Assembly (NCBI GenBank): GCA_964291485.2
Contig: OZ220224.1
Coordinates: forward strand, 248,001-312,000
DNA: 64,000 nt
Origin: Kistimonas sp964291485
GTDB taxonomy: Bacteria; Pseudomonadota; Gammaproteobacteria; Pseudomonadales; Endozoicomonadaceae
Direction: 5' to 3'
The notes beneath the pieces are model-generated. The model searched no databases. It saw nothing but the letters and a program-made list of their open reading frames with translations, and was not told the origin of the DNA. The position numbers were made by a program, and so were the translations under genes. This document shows, piece by piece, positions 26,346-38,052 of this stretch. Position 1 is the stretch's first letter. Every line of letters starts with the position of its first letter.

Positions 26346-26915
26346 ATGGCTAGTTATAGTACCAACGAATTCCGCTCCGGCCTGAAGGTGATGCTTGAGG
26401 GTGATCCCTGCGTCATTCTGGAGAACGAATTCGTTAAGCCGGGCAAGGGCCAGGCGTTCAACCGCGTACGTCTGCGCAACCTGATGACCAACCGTGTCTG
26501 GGAGCGTACCTTCAAGTCCGGTGAATCCCTTGAGGCTGCCGATGTCATCGACTTGGACATGGAATACCTCTACACCGACGGTGAGTTCTACCACTTCATG
26601 ATGACCGACGGTTCCTTCGAGCAGCACGCTGCCAGCAAGGAGGCCGTAGGCGACACCATCAACTGGCTCAAGGAGCAGGAAGTTTACACCGTTACTCTGT
26701 ACAATGGTTCTCCCCTGTCCGTAGCACCACCGAACTTTGTGTTTCTGGAAGTGACCCAGACTGATCCGGGCCTGAAAGGTGATACCGCTACCGGCGCCAC
26801 CAAGCCTGCGACCCTGAGCACTGGTGCCGTAGTTAAAGTGCCTCTGTTCATCACTGAAGGTGAAGTGCTGAAGATTGACACCCGTACAGGTGAATACGTC
26901 GGACGCGTGAAGTAA
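26346..26915 (+). CDS. efp: Elongation factor P
   Basis: 189 residues, exactly the usual length. It relieves ribosome stalling at polyproline by entering the E site. Three beta domains are visible: KOW-like N-terminal domain (about 1-65), OB domain (about 66-130) and OB domain III (about 130-189). The conserved loop VKPGKGQAF carries Lys34, the lysine that EpmA modifies with beta-lysine. C-terminal motif GEYVGRVK is present. EpmA follows 105 bases downstream, so the modification enzyme is encoded next to its substrate. Codon use is GC-richer than its neighbours, consistent with high expression. Confidence 0.97.
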   Translation: MASYSTNEFRSGLKVMLEGDPCVILENEFVKPGKGQAFNRVRLRNLMTNRVWERTFKSGESLEAADVIDLDMEYLYTDGEFYHFMMTDGSFEQHAASKEAVGDTINWLKEQEVYTVTLYNGSPLSVAPPNFVFLEVTQTDPGLKGDTATGATKPATLSTGAVVKVPLFITEGEVLKIDTRTGEYVGRVK

Positions 26916-26922
26916 TCTGTCT

Positions 26923-26957
26923 GGCCCGGGCTGATGTCCGGGCCTGTCCTGCCTTTT
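26923..26957 (+). terminator. Terminator or attenuator between efp and epmA
   Basis: GGCCCGG / CCGGGCC stem with an 8-base loop, then TGTCCTGCCTTTTTT. The T-run comes 9 bases after the stem, a weak intrinsic terminator that may leave partial readthrough into epmA. Confidence 0.65.
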
Positions 26958-27020
26958 TTCTTGCCAGAAATCCGCTATCTTCTCCTGACCTTTCTTTAAC
27001 TGACTAGCATTGAGGCTGCC

Positions 27021-28016
27021 ATGGCTGTAGAGCATGACGATTGGAAACCGTCTGCATCGTTTTCTGAATTGCGTCGGCGCGGCGAGTTGTTGCGGGGTAT
27101 CCGGGAGTATTTCCATGCTGAGCAGGTGCTCGAAGTGGAAACGCCGATGCTCTCCTGTGCTGCCACGGTAGATCCGCATATCGACAGTTTCAGTGCAGAA
27201 TTTTGTCCAGTAGGAACCAGTGTACGGCAGACGGTCTATCTTCATACATCACCCGAATTTCCAATGAAACGTCTGCTGGCTGCAGGTTCAGAGGATATTT
27301 ATTACCTGGGTCGGGTATTTCGTAATGGTGAAGCCGGTGGTCGCCATAATCCGGAATTCACCATGCTGGAATGGTATAGGCTGGGGATTGATCACCATAC
27401 CTTAATGGATGATGTTTCGGCGTTACTCTCTTCTGTCACACCTTTCCGGGAAGTGGGTCGTTACAGTTATCAACAACTGTTTGAGCAGTATTTTGGGATT
27501 AACCCCCATACGGCCAGTGATCAGACACTCGAAAAACTTGTTCAGGAAAAGGTTGATAACTCGCTTCAGGGACTGGCGCGTAATGATTGGCTCGATCTTT
27601 TGTTCTCGACGGTTATCGAACCGGAGCTGGGGGGATGTGAGGATGGCCGACTTGAAGGCGTATATGTTTATGATTTCCCGGCCTCAATGTCTGCCTTATC
27701 CCGCATAGTGACGGATAATGCAGGTCAGCAGGTCGCTGCACGTTTTGAGCTCTTCATTAATGGGGTTGAGCTGGCCAACGGCTACCATGAACTGGCAGAT
27801 GGTGAAGAGCAGGATGCACGTTTCCGTAATAATCAGGAAGAAAGGAAATCACTGAACCGTCCGGTTTATCCCTACGATCAACGCATGGTCAGTGCATTGA
27901 AAGCAGGTTTTCCGGATTGTGCAGGTGTAGCCATGGGGATTGATCGGCTGCACATGCTGATGGCACAGACCCGGCAGATTGCGGATGTTCTGGCATTTGA
28001 TTTCCATCGCGCTTGA
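27021..28016 (+). CDS. epmA: EF-P--(R)-beta-lysine ligase (lysyl-tRNA synthetase-like)
   Basis: 331 residues, near the usual 325. Class II aminoacyl-tRNA synthetase catalytic core without the N-terminal anticodon-binding domain of LysRS. Visible: motif 1 region VEVETPMLSC, YLHTSPEFPMKRLLAAG, motif 2 IYYLGRVFRNGEAGGRHNPEFTML, and motif 3 GVAMGIDRLHML. It lysylates EF-P on Lys34, so the gene makes functional sense directly after efp. Start ATG at 27021, with AGG 7 bases upstream. EpmB (beta-lysine generating) is not in the window, so the actual modifying substrate cannot be judged here. Confidence 0.94.
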   Translation: MAVEHDDWKPSASFSELRRRGELLRGIREYFHAEQVLEVETPMLSCAATVDPHIDSFSAEFCPVGTSVRQTVYLHTSPEFPMKRLLAAGSEDIYYLGRVFRNGEAGGRHNPEFTMLEWYRLGIDHHTLMDDVSALLSSVTPFREVGRYSYQQLFEQYFGINPHTASDQTLEKLVQEKVDNSLQGLARNDWLDLLFSTVIEPELGGCEDGRLEGVYVYDFPASMSALSRIVTDNAGQQVAARFELFINGVELANGYHELADGEEQDARFRNNQEERKSLNRPVYPYDQRMVSALKAGFPDCAGVAMGIDRLHMLMAQTRQIADVLAFDFHRA

Positions 28017-28077
28017 TAAAAGGGGGGTAGTTAGAAGATAGGTGTAATTACCCTCTAGGCGGGAGACGTCAGCACTC

Positions 28078-28083
28078 TATAAT
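28078..28083 (+). promoter_or_regulatory. rRNA operon promoter P1 (-10 only)
   Basis: TATAAT followed by GCGCC, a GC-rich discriminator as in stringently controlled rRNA promoters. No good -35 was found 16-18 bases upstream, so this is the weakest of the three. Confidence 0.45.
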
Positions 28084-28158
28084 GCGCCTCCTGTTGCGGT
28101 CAGCTTCTTAGCGACCCGGTCGTCAAACGCTGAATTATCCACAGGATGAAACGAGCAA

Positions 28159-28186
28159 TTGACACAAGGCCGAAACGCTGTAGAAT
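28159..28186 (+). promoter_or_regulatory. rRNA operon promoter P2
   Basis: Perfect TTGACA (28159-28164), 16-base spacer, TAGAAT (28181-28186), then GCGCCGCC discriminator. The short spacer and GC-rich discriminator suit ppGpp/DksA and NTP-controlled rRNA promoters. Confidence 0.85.
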
Positions 28187-28239
28187 GCGCCGCCTGTCAA
28201 CGAGCTTCGCTCTCCGGTTTCACCGCTTGAAACAAGCGC

Positions 28240-28267
28240 TTGACACTGAAGTCCGCCACTGTAGAAT
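28240..28267 (+). promoter_or_regulatory. rRNA operon promoter P3
   Basis: TTGACA (28240-28245), 16-base spacer, TAGAAT (28262-28267), then GGCGGCC. Identical -35, spacer length and -10 to P2, 81 bases upstream. Confidence 0.85.
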
Positions 28268-28327
28268 GGCGGCCTCGCTGAAACGGACAAGGTTCTCGGA
28301 ACGCAGTCTGAATCACTTTCAGCGATC

Positions 28328-28339
28328 TGCTCTTTAACA
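28328..28339 (+). promoter_or_regulatory. boxA antitermination element of the rRNA leader
   Basis: TGCTCTTTAACA matches the canonical Nus-factor boxA. A second boxA-like GTTCTTTAAA is in the 16S-23S spacer near 30130. Between boxA and 16S there is also a GTTATTTC-TTCG-GAAATAAC tetraloop hairpin (28383-28402). Confidence 0.85.
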
Positions 28340-28345
28340 AATTAT

Positions 28346-28367
28346 CAAGCAATTCGTGTGGGCGCTT
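28346..28367 (+). other. 5' arm of the 16S processing stem
   Basis: CAAGCAATTCGTGTGGGCGCTT pairs with AAGCGTCCACACGAATTGCTTG at 30072-30093 (one G-U), bringing the ends of pre-16S RNA together for RNase III cleavage. Confidence 0.8.
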
Positions 28368-28509
28368 GCTCGGATGAGAAAAGTTATTTCTTCGGAAATA
28401 ACCAAAGATTTTCATCATGAGTAAGCACCACTTGTTAATTCATTACGATTGATGGGTAGTTCTTGCGAACTGATGAGCCAGATTTGATGCCTTAAGCATC
28501 ACACGATTT

Positions 28510-30050
<1,541 letters not shown>

Positions 30051-30320
30051 ATCGAAATTCTCATTTCGGGTAAGCGTCCACACGAATTGCTTGATTGGAT
30101 AACAACGTTAAGTTGATTGTCCTTTCATTTGTTCTTTAAAAATTTGGAATCTGAAAATTTTACTGTTGCTGAGCACTCTCAAGCAAACGATCTGGCGATC
30201 GTAAGTAAATCCAACGCACTAAGGTAGCGTTGGTCTAGGCGTTTGATCATCAAGATGATCCTGGCTTAATGAAAGTAACTTCGGTTGCTAAATTAATACA
30301 GAAATTGTTTTGGGTTATAT
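30051..30320 (+). other. 16S-23S spacer without tRNA genes
   Basis: 270 bases. Contains the 3' arm of the 16S processing stem (30072-30093), a boxA-like element (about 30130) and the 5' arm of the 23S stem (from about 30307). No tRNA-Ile, tRNA-Ala or tRNA-Glu sequence is present: none of the usual T-loop or D-loop motifs were found. Confidence 0.8.
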
Positions 30321-33222
<2,902 letters not shown>

Positions 33223-33331
33223 ATAACGCCAAAGCGATTTGAACGCCAACGACACAGATCGTTGAGAGTGTGTAGCGCAGTAAATTCAACAGATTCCGGA
33301 GAGCGTGAGAAATCACGATCTTAACCAGTTT

Positions 33332-33451
33332 TGTCTGGCGACCATAGAGTATTGGCCCCACCTGATCCCATCCCGAACTCAGCAGTGAAACGATACATCG
33401 CCGATGGTAGTGTGGGGTCTCCCCATGTGAGAGTAGGTCATCGCCAGGCTT
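33332..33451 (+). rRNA. rrf: 5S ribosomal RNA, copy 1
   Basis: 120 bases, TGTCTGGCGACC at the 5' end pairing with TCGCCAGGCT at the 3' end (helix I). Contains the conserved CCGAACTCAG and CGCCGATGGTAGTGTGGGG segments. Confidence 0.94.
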
Positions 33452-33492
33452 TAAATTTCGCAAAGCGTCCAGATGACGATTTGCCACAGAAT

Positions 33493-33612
33493 TGCTTGAC
33501 GGCAATAGAGAAGTGGAACCACCCGATTCCATCCCGAACTCGGAAGTGAAACGCTTTATCGCCGATGGTAGTGTGGGGTCTCCCCATGTGAGAGTAGGTC
33601 ACCGTCAAGCGT
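33493..33612 (+). rRNA. rrf: 5S ribosomal RNA, copy 2 (divergent)
   Basis: 120 bases, 41 bases after copy 1. 5' TGCTTGACGG pairs with CCGTCAAGC at the 3' end. Differs from copy 1 in helix I, helix II/III loop (AAGTGGAACC versus TATTGGCCCC) and around CGCTTTATCG versus CGATACATCG, but the 3' half from CGCCGATGG to AGGTCA is the same. Paired changes keep helix I intact, so it should be functional. Confidence 0.92.
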
Positions 33613-33621
33613 CTAAATCAG

Positions 33622-33652
33622 AAACCCCGTGGCATTTGCTACGGGGTTTTTT
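33622..33652 (+). terminator. Terminator of the rRNA operon
   Basis: AAACCCCGT / ACGGGGTTT stem with a 10-base loop followed by TTTTTT, 10 bases after the second 5S gene. Confidence 0.92.
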
Positions 33653-33786
33653 GCTATCTGAATCCCATCAAACTTTCTGTGTGACTGCTGTTCTTGCGAA
33701 TTTGAAGGTTGCTTACTTTTCAGGTGATTTGAGTACATTACTCTACTAACAGCATTTTTCGTTGATGCCACGCTAGAAACAGGTGG

Positions 33787-34557
33787 TTAACGGAACAAGC
33801 TGACATTGGATTGCCAGTGTATTACCCGTGCTTCCAGCCAGTTCCAGAATACCATCACGCTTAGTCCAATCAGGCTGAGTATCAATACCCCTGCAAATAG
33901 AATATCCATTTGTGCCATACCACCGGCGGCCAGGATCAATGAACCAATGCCTTCCTGTGCCCCCAACATTTCCGCAGCGACGAGAACAATCAGCGCGATA
34001 GGGGTTGTCAGTCGAAAGGCAAGGAATAAACCGGGATAGGCGCCTGGCAGGATGATATGTCGAATAATCGTTTTCTTTGAAAGCTGGAAACTCCAGCCCA
34101 TATCCACAAGATTACCAGGAACGGCTTTAACACCCTGATAGACACAGAATAGGGTTGGGAAAAGTACGCCTGCCATGATGGTGATGATGCGTGAACTGTC
34201 TCCAATACCAAACAAAATAATGAATAGTGGGAAGAGCGCGATTTTTGGTATTGGGAAAATCAACGCCAGCCAGGGAATGAATAGATAAAAGAGCCGGCGT
34301 GATACAGCCAGCAAGATGCCCAGTGTGGCACCAATGCCTATGCCCAGTAACCAACCTGGTAGCAACCTGCCCAGTGAAGCAACGGTATGGCGTCCCAGTT
34401 CACCGGAGAGCAGTAAATCATAAAATGTTGCCAGTATTTGCAAAGGAGACGGGATTAAGCCTCCTGCCCTGAAGATACTAACGCATTGCCATAGTGATAA
34501 GCCAATAAACAGGCTGAGTAGTGAGATCAGCCATCCACGCCTTCTATTCTCAATCAA
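33787..34557 (-). CDS. ABC transporter permease, SsuC/TauC type
   Basis: 256 residues, about six transmembrane helices with the EAA-type loop (GAYPGLFLAFRLTTPIALIVLVAAEM). It belongs to the BPD_transp_1 permeases of the nitrate/sulfonate/taurine importer group. TTG start with GAGG 7 bases upstream, 4 bases after the ATPase stop, so the start is well supported by the operon. Order in the operon is substrate-binding protein, ATPase, permease. Substrate unknown; no desulfonation or thiamine genes are nearby. Confidence 0.88.
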   Translation of the reverse strand: MIENRRRGWLISLLSLFIGLSLWQCVSIFRAGGLIPSPLQILATFYDLLLSGELGRHTVASLGRLLPGWLLGIGIGATLGILLAVSRRLFYLFIPWLALIFPIPKIALFPLFIILFGIGDSSRIITIMAGVLFPTLFCVYQGVKAVPGNLVDMGWSFQLSKKTIIRHIILPGAYPGLFLAFRLTTPIALIVLVAAEMLGAQEGIGSLILAAGGMAQMDILFAGVLILSLIGLSVMVFWNWLEARVIHWQSNVSLFR

Positions 34558-34561
34558 TGAG

Positions 34562-35314
34562 TTACCTCACTATCTGTCGGTCGCTGACCTGTACTTCTTT
34601 TTGCAGTTGTCGCCAGACTTCGGATTTCAATTTATCCCGTTGTGTAGGCGAGATTGAGTCTGGCAAATCCATGCAATGGAGAACCCTCGCTGGCCCTGAA
34701 GATAACAACAACAGCTGGTCTGCCAGATCAAAGGCATCGTCCAGTTGATGGGTGATCAGAATGCGAGTTATTGGCCATTGTTTGCATAGCCTTTGATATT
34801 CCCCAATTAATAATTCGCGGGTTTGGCCGTCGATAGCCGAGAAGGGTTCATCCAGCAACAGAAGCGACGGATGAATGGCCATGGCTCGAGCCAGACCTGC
34901 ACGTTGTTGCATGCCACCAGACAGCTGATAAGGAAATGCATCAGCAAAAGGCAGCAGCCCCGTCAGCGTTAAGACTTCATGGATACGTTCTGTAATGGCG
35001 TCGTGAGGTAGCCTTTGTGGGCGCAGGACTAGCGCAATATTGTCATGCACCGTCAGCCATGGCAGGAGGCAGAAGTCTTGAAATACATAGCCTGTAATCA
35101 ACGTATGAGGAGCCGGGGTAATGCTACCGGTATCTGGTTGAATCAGGCCCGCGATCAACTTCAGTAGTGTGCTTTTGCCGCTACCTGAAGGCCCCAGTAT
35201 GGCCGTCGTTTTTCCCTCGAGGAAAGCTATGTTGATATTGTCTAGCACGATGCGATCGCCATAGGAGAAACTGAGATGGCGGACATTCAGTGCGATGTTA
35301 GTACATCTATTCAT
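34562..35314 (-). CDS. ABC transporter ATP-binding protein, SsuB/TauB type
   Basis: 250 residues. Walker A GPSGSGKST (about 40-48), Q-loop FQDFCLLPW, signature LSGGMQQRAGLARAMA (about 131), Walker B LLLLDEPFSAID, and switch His in ILITHQLDDA. Its ATG overlaps the stop of the upstream binding-protein gene by four bases (ATGA), the sign of translational coupling. Energises the importer formed with the adjacent permease. Confidence 0.93.
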   Translation of the reverse strand: MNRCTNIALNVRHLSFSYGDRIVLDNINIAFLEGKTTAILGPSGSGKSTLLKLIAGLIQPDTGSITPAPHTLITGYVFQDFCLLPWLTVHDNIALVLRPQRLPHDAITERIHEVLTLTGLLPFADAFPYQLSGGMQQRAGLARAMAIHPSLLLLDEPFSAIDGQTRELLIGEYQRLCKQWPITRILITHQLDDAFDLADQLLLLSSGPARVLHCMDLPDSISPTQRDKLKSEVWRQLQKEVQVSDRQIVR

Positions 35315-36357
35315 AGTGTGGTGAAGCTGGAAACCAATGGCTTATCAATCACCTGATCTAAGGTGACTCGATGGTTGACCATTCCCTGCTCCTGATACCA
35401 GCGAAGTTGTTCTTCAACGCTCTTCAAGTCCAGTCGTGCATCAATATCCATATAGAGGGGATAGCGAACCATTTGTTCTGCCGTCATCACAGGCGCGATG
35501 AACCGCTGCATGCTTTCGGTCACCTGACGTAGAGGCTGTTTGCCGTCGGACAGATTCTTGAGATTGGTTTCCGGTGATACCTGATTGAAGTTTTCATGAT
35601 AGAGACAGCTGCCTTTTCTAAAGGCGCGAAGAAATTTCTCAACTGTTTGGCGATCCTTGGCAAGCAGACGCGATGACACCAGAAGCCCGGTGACTTGCCA
35701 AGGCGACTCTTTACCTACCCATCCGATGATGTGCCCATTGTTTTTCTTTTCCATACTGTGTGCCAGCATGCCGGGGACGATGGAGCTGTCTACCCGGTCT
35801 GTGGCCAGCGCCGTGAATATTTCAGGAAAACTATGTAGTGGTATTGGCTTGATACTGTTAAGGGGAAAGGCATATTTGTCGGCAATTCTACCTGCCGTGT
35901 AGTGCAGGGTGGAACCGATGTCGGTGACTGCCAGACTATGGCCGGCCAGTTGCTTGGAATGGCGTAGCCCTTCGTTCCAGGCTTTATTGGAAACGACTAT
36001 GGCAGAGCCTTCCCAGCCGGGCTCTTCCCTGAAATTCCCGGCTATCAGTTTGAGCTTGCCGTGTCCGGCCAGATTGAAGACGGCTGCGGTGATGCCCGTC
36101 AGCCCGATATCCACATCATCTGAGGCGACAGCAAGGGCAATTTTCTGGGCTGAAGGAAAGATCAGAAATTCGGTAGTGATACCTTCGTCATTGAAATAAC
36201 CAAAATCCTTTGCAAGCTGGAATACACTGCCGGATTGCAGGCTTAAAGTACCCAGCCGCAGGTGAACAGGTTTGTCTGCCGCATGTCCGTATCTAGGCAA
36301 TAAAAGGCCTATTCCCAGTGATAGCAGCAGGGAAAACAAGATTCTGAATCGTTGCAA
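35311..36357 (-). CDS. ABC transporter substrate-binding protein, SsuA/TauA/NMT1-like
   Basis: 348 residues, TTG start with AAGAG about 7 bases upstream. Signal peptide MQRFRILFSLLLSLGIGLLL then cleavage near HAADK (about 28). Mature protein is a periplasmic type II binding fold: LRLGTLSLQSGSVFQLAKDFGYFNDEGI, VASDDVDIGLTGITA, and DRVDSSIVPGMLAHSME. Such proteins bind sulfonates, nitrate, taurine, or thiamine pyrimidine precursors; I cannot tell which. First gene of the three-gene operon. Confidence 0.85.
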   Translation of the reverse strand: MQRFRILFSLLLSLGIGLLLPRYGHAADKPVHLRLGTLSLQSGSVFQLAKDFGYFNDEGITTEFLIFPSAQKIALAVASDDVDIGLTGITAAVFNLAGHGKLKLIAGNFREEPGWEGSAIVVSNKAWNEGLRHSKQLAGHSLAVTDIGSTLHYTAGRIADKYAFPLNSIKPIPLHSFPEIFTALATDRVDSSIVPGMLAHSMEKKNNGHIIGWVGKESPWQVTGLLVSSRLLAKDRQTVEKFLRAFRKGSCLYHENFNQVSPETNLKNLSDGKQPLRQVTESMQRFIAPVMTAEQMVRYPLYMDIDARLDLKSVEEQLRWYQEQGMVNHRVTLDQVIDKPLVSSFTTL

Positions 36358-36501
36358 AGGTGCTCTTACCGCAGTTTTCTAGCCATGGAATCTCAGGTCT
36401 GGACGACAGCGACACCAGAGTATAGTCTCAATCCGTTAGCTCGCACGGCGCCTGCGGTGCAGCGTGTTTCCCCATAACAATAAAAAGACGGAGAACCGGT
36501 T

Positions 36502-36819
36502 ATGGCTGAGGAATCCATCCACTCATTTCGTGAGTTTTATCCTTACTATCTGAACGAACATAGTCACCCTGTCTGCCGGGGGTTGCACTATGTGGGCAGT
36601 CTTCTGGTGCTGTTATTGCTGGGTTATTCCCTGATTTCTGGCGAACTTGTATGGCTGTTTGCCCTGCCGGTTGTGGGTTATGGGTTTGCTTGGGTTGGGC
36701 ACTTTGTGTTTGAGAAGAATCGGCCAGCCACCTTCCGCTATCCGCTGTACAGCTTCATGGCTGACTGGGTCATGTTGGCAGAGTTCCTATCAGGACGCTC
36801 CCGGCATAAAACGCAGTAA
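36502..36819 (+). CDS. DUF962 / Mpo1-like protein
   Basis: 105 residues, four short helices. The conserved histidines of the family are visible: NEHSHPVCRGLHYVG (about 19-32) and GYGFAWVGHFVFEKNRPATF (about 59-78), then YPLYSFMADWVM. Yeast Mpo1 of this family is an iron-dependent dioxygenase acting on 2-hydroxy fatty acids in alpha-oxidation; bacterial members are mostly unstudied. Starts at ATG 36502, followed 42 bases later by the HD-domain gene on the same strand. Confidence 0.87.
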   Translation: MAEESIHSFREFYPYYLNEHSHPVCRGLHYVGSLLVLLLLGYSLISGELVWLFALPVVGYGFAWVGHFVFEKNRPATFRYPLYSFMADWVMLAEFLSGRSRHKTQ

Positions 36820-36861
36820 TTTGGTAAACTGCCGCCGTTTCAAATCCTGATTGAGTTCCTG

Positions 36862-37536
36862 ATGGCTGTTTACACTGACGATGAACAACTGGCGCTTTGG
36901 GAATCCCGTTTTGTGGATTACCTGCGCCATCATGAAACCGATGACCACTCCCACGATCTCTCCCATTTTCAGCGGGTTTGGAAAACGGCCCAGCTGATCA
37001 TGGCGGAGGATGAACGCCCGATTGATTGTCTGGTCGTTCTGGCGGCCTGTTATTTTCACGATATTGTTTCCCTGCCCAAGGACCATCCTCAGCGCTCCGA
37101 ATCTTCCAGGCTGGCTGCGATAAGAACCTCTGAAATACTTCAGGAATTGGCCTTTCCTGAGTCATTGATTCCAGCAGTCGCTCATGCGGTGGAAGCGCAC
37201 AGCTTTTCGGCCAACATTCCAACGGAAACGCCGGAAGCTGAAGTAGTTCAGGATGCTGACCGGATGGAGTCACTGGGTGCCATCGGTCTGGCGAGGGTGT
37301 TTTATACGTCTGGTAAGCTCGGTCGTCATATCTTTAACCCGGAAGATCCCTGGGCTAATAATCGCGAACTGGATGACCGTAACTTTGGTATTGATCACTT
37401 TCCTCTGAAGCTACTGCGGCTGGCAGACACCATGAAAACGGAAGCTGGCCGGAAACTGGCAAGGCATAATACCGAATATCTCAATCAGTTTCTGCAGAAG
37501 CTGGCGAGGGAGCTGGAAGGCGATTATTCCTGCTAA
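36862..37536 (+). CDS. HD-domain phosphohydrolase, YedJ-like
   Basis: 224 residues. Metal-binding HD pattern: DHSHDLSHFQRVWKTA (first His), AACYFHDIVSLPKDH (HD), AHAVEAHSF, and VQDADRMESLGAIGLARVF (final Asp). This order matches the YedJ group of predicted metal-dependent phosphohydrolases. Substrate unknown. It may be co-transcribed with the DUF962 gene and is convergent with the GNAT gene 13 bases downstream. Confidence 0.88.
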   Translation: MAVYTDDEQLALWESRFVDYLRHHETDDHSHDLSHFQRVWKTAQLIMAEDERPIDCLVVLAACYFHDIVSLPKDHPQRSESSRLAAIRTSEILQELAFPESLIPAVAHAVEAHSFSANIPTETPEAEVVQDADRMESLGAIGLARVFYTSGKLGRHIFNPEDPWANNRELDDRNFGIDHFPLKLLRLADTMKTEAGRKLARHNTEYLNQFLQKLARELEGDYSC

Positions 37537-37548
37537 CGCGTACTGACT

Positions 37549-37971
37549 TCAGTCAATCACTTTGCCCTGGCGACGTTCCTCCGGATGGCGAAACCAGCCC
37601 ATGCCGGCCTTCAGTGGATGAAAGCCAAATTGCTGGTAAAACGGCATCTGCCCGGGTGAGGTGAACAGGATGATGTTATCCACATCCAGCTGTTCCATCA
37701 GATTGCTGACGATGCGTTGGCCATAACCCTGACGCTGATGGTCAGGTCTGACAGCAATATCACAGAGTACTGCCTGATAAATGCCATCTGAAATGGCGCG
37801 TCCCAGGGCAACAAGCTGGTTATCTTGAAAGATCACGCAGGTGGCGAGACTGTGCTGGAAAGCCTGCTCCAGCAAGTCTGGCGACCGTTCGCCCATACGG
37901 ACACGGTGGTAGATTTCTGCGGCCTGACACCAATCGATATCATTGCAATCGGTCTTGATGACCAGAGACAT
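37549..37971 (-). CDS. GNAT-family N-acetyltransferase
   Basis: 140 residues. The acetyl-CoA-binding motif A is LCDIAVRPDHQRQGYGQRIVSNLM (in the pattern V.P..Q..G.G), and the C-terminal FTSPGQMPFYQQFGFHPL is the motif B region. Substrate unknown: the group contains acetyltransferases of small molecules and proteins. Upstream by about 80 bases is the end of the lipoprotein-type decarboxylase on the same strand. Confidence 0.85.
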   Translation of the reverse strand: MSLVIKTDCNDIDWCQAAEIYHRVRMGERSPDLLEQAFQHSLATCVIFQDNQLVALGRAISDGIYQAVLCDIAVRPDHQRQGYGQRIVSNLMEQLDVDNIILFTSPGQMPFYQQFGFHPLKAGMGWFRHPEERRQGKVID

Positions 37972-38052
37972 GGGCTGTACTTCCTGATGACACCAGCACT
38001 GCCGACAGTATAGGTGGCTGGCACGGGCGTATCGGGTTGTATTCGTTATCCG

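Noticed and set aside
26292..27245. A 317-codon open frame antisense to efp and epmA
   Set aside because: Covers two certain genes in the other direction with no recognisable domains.
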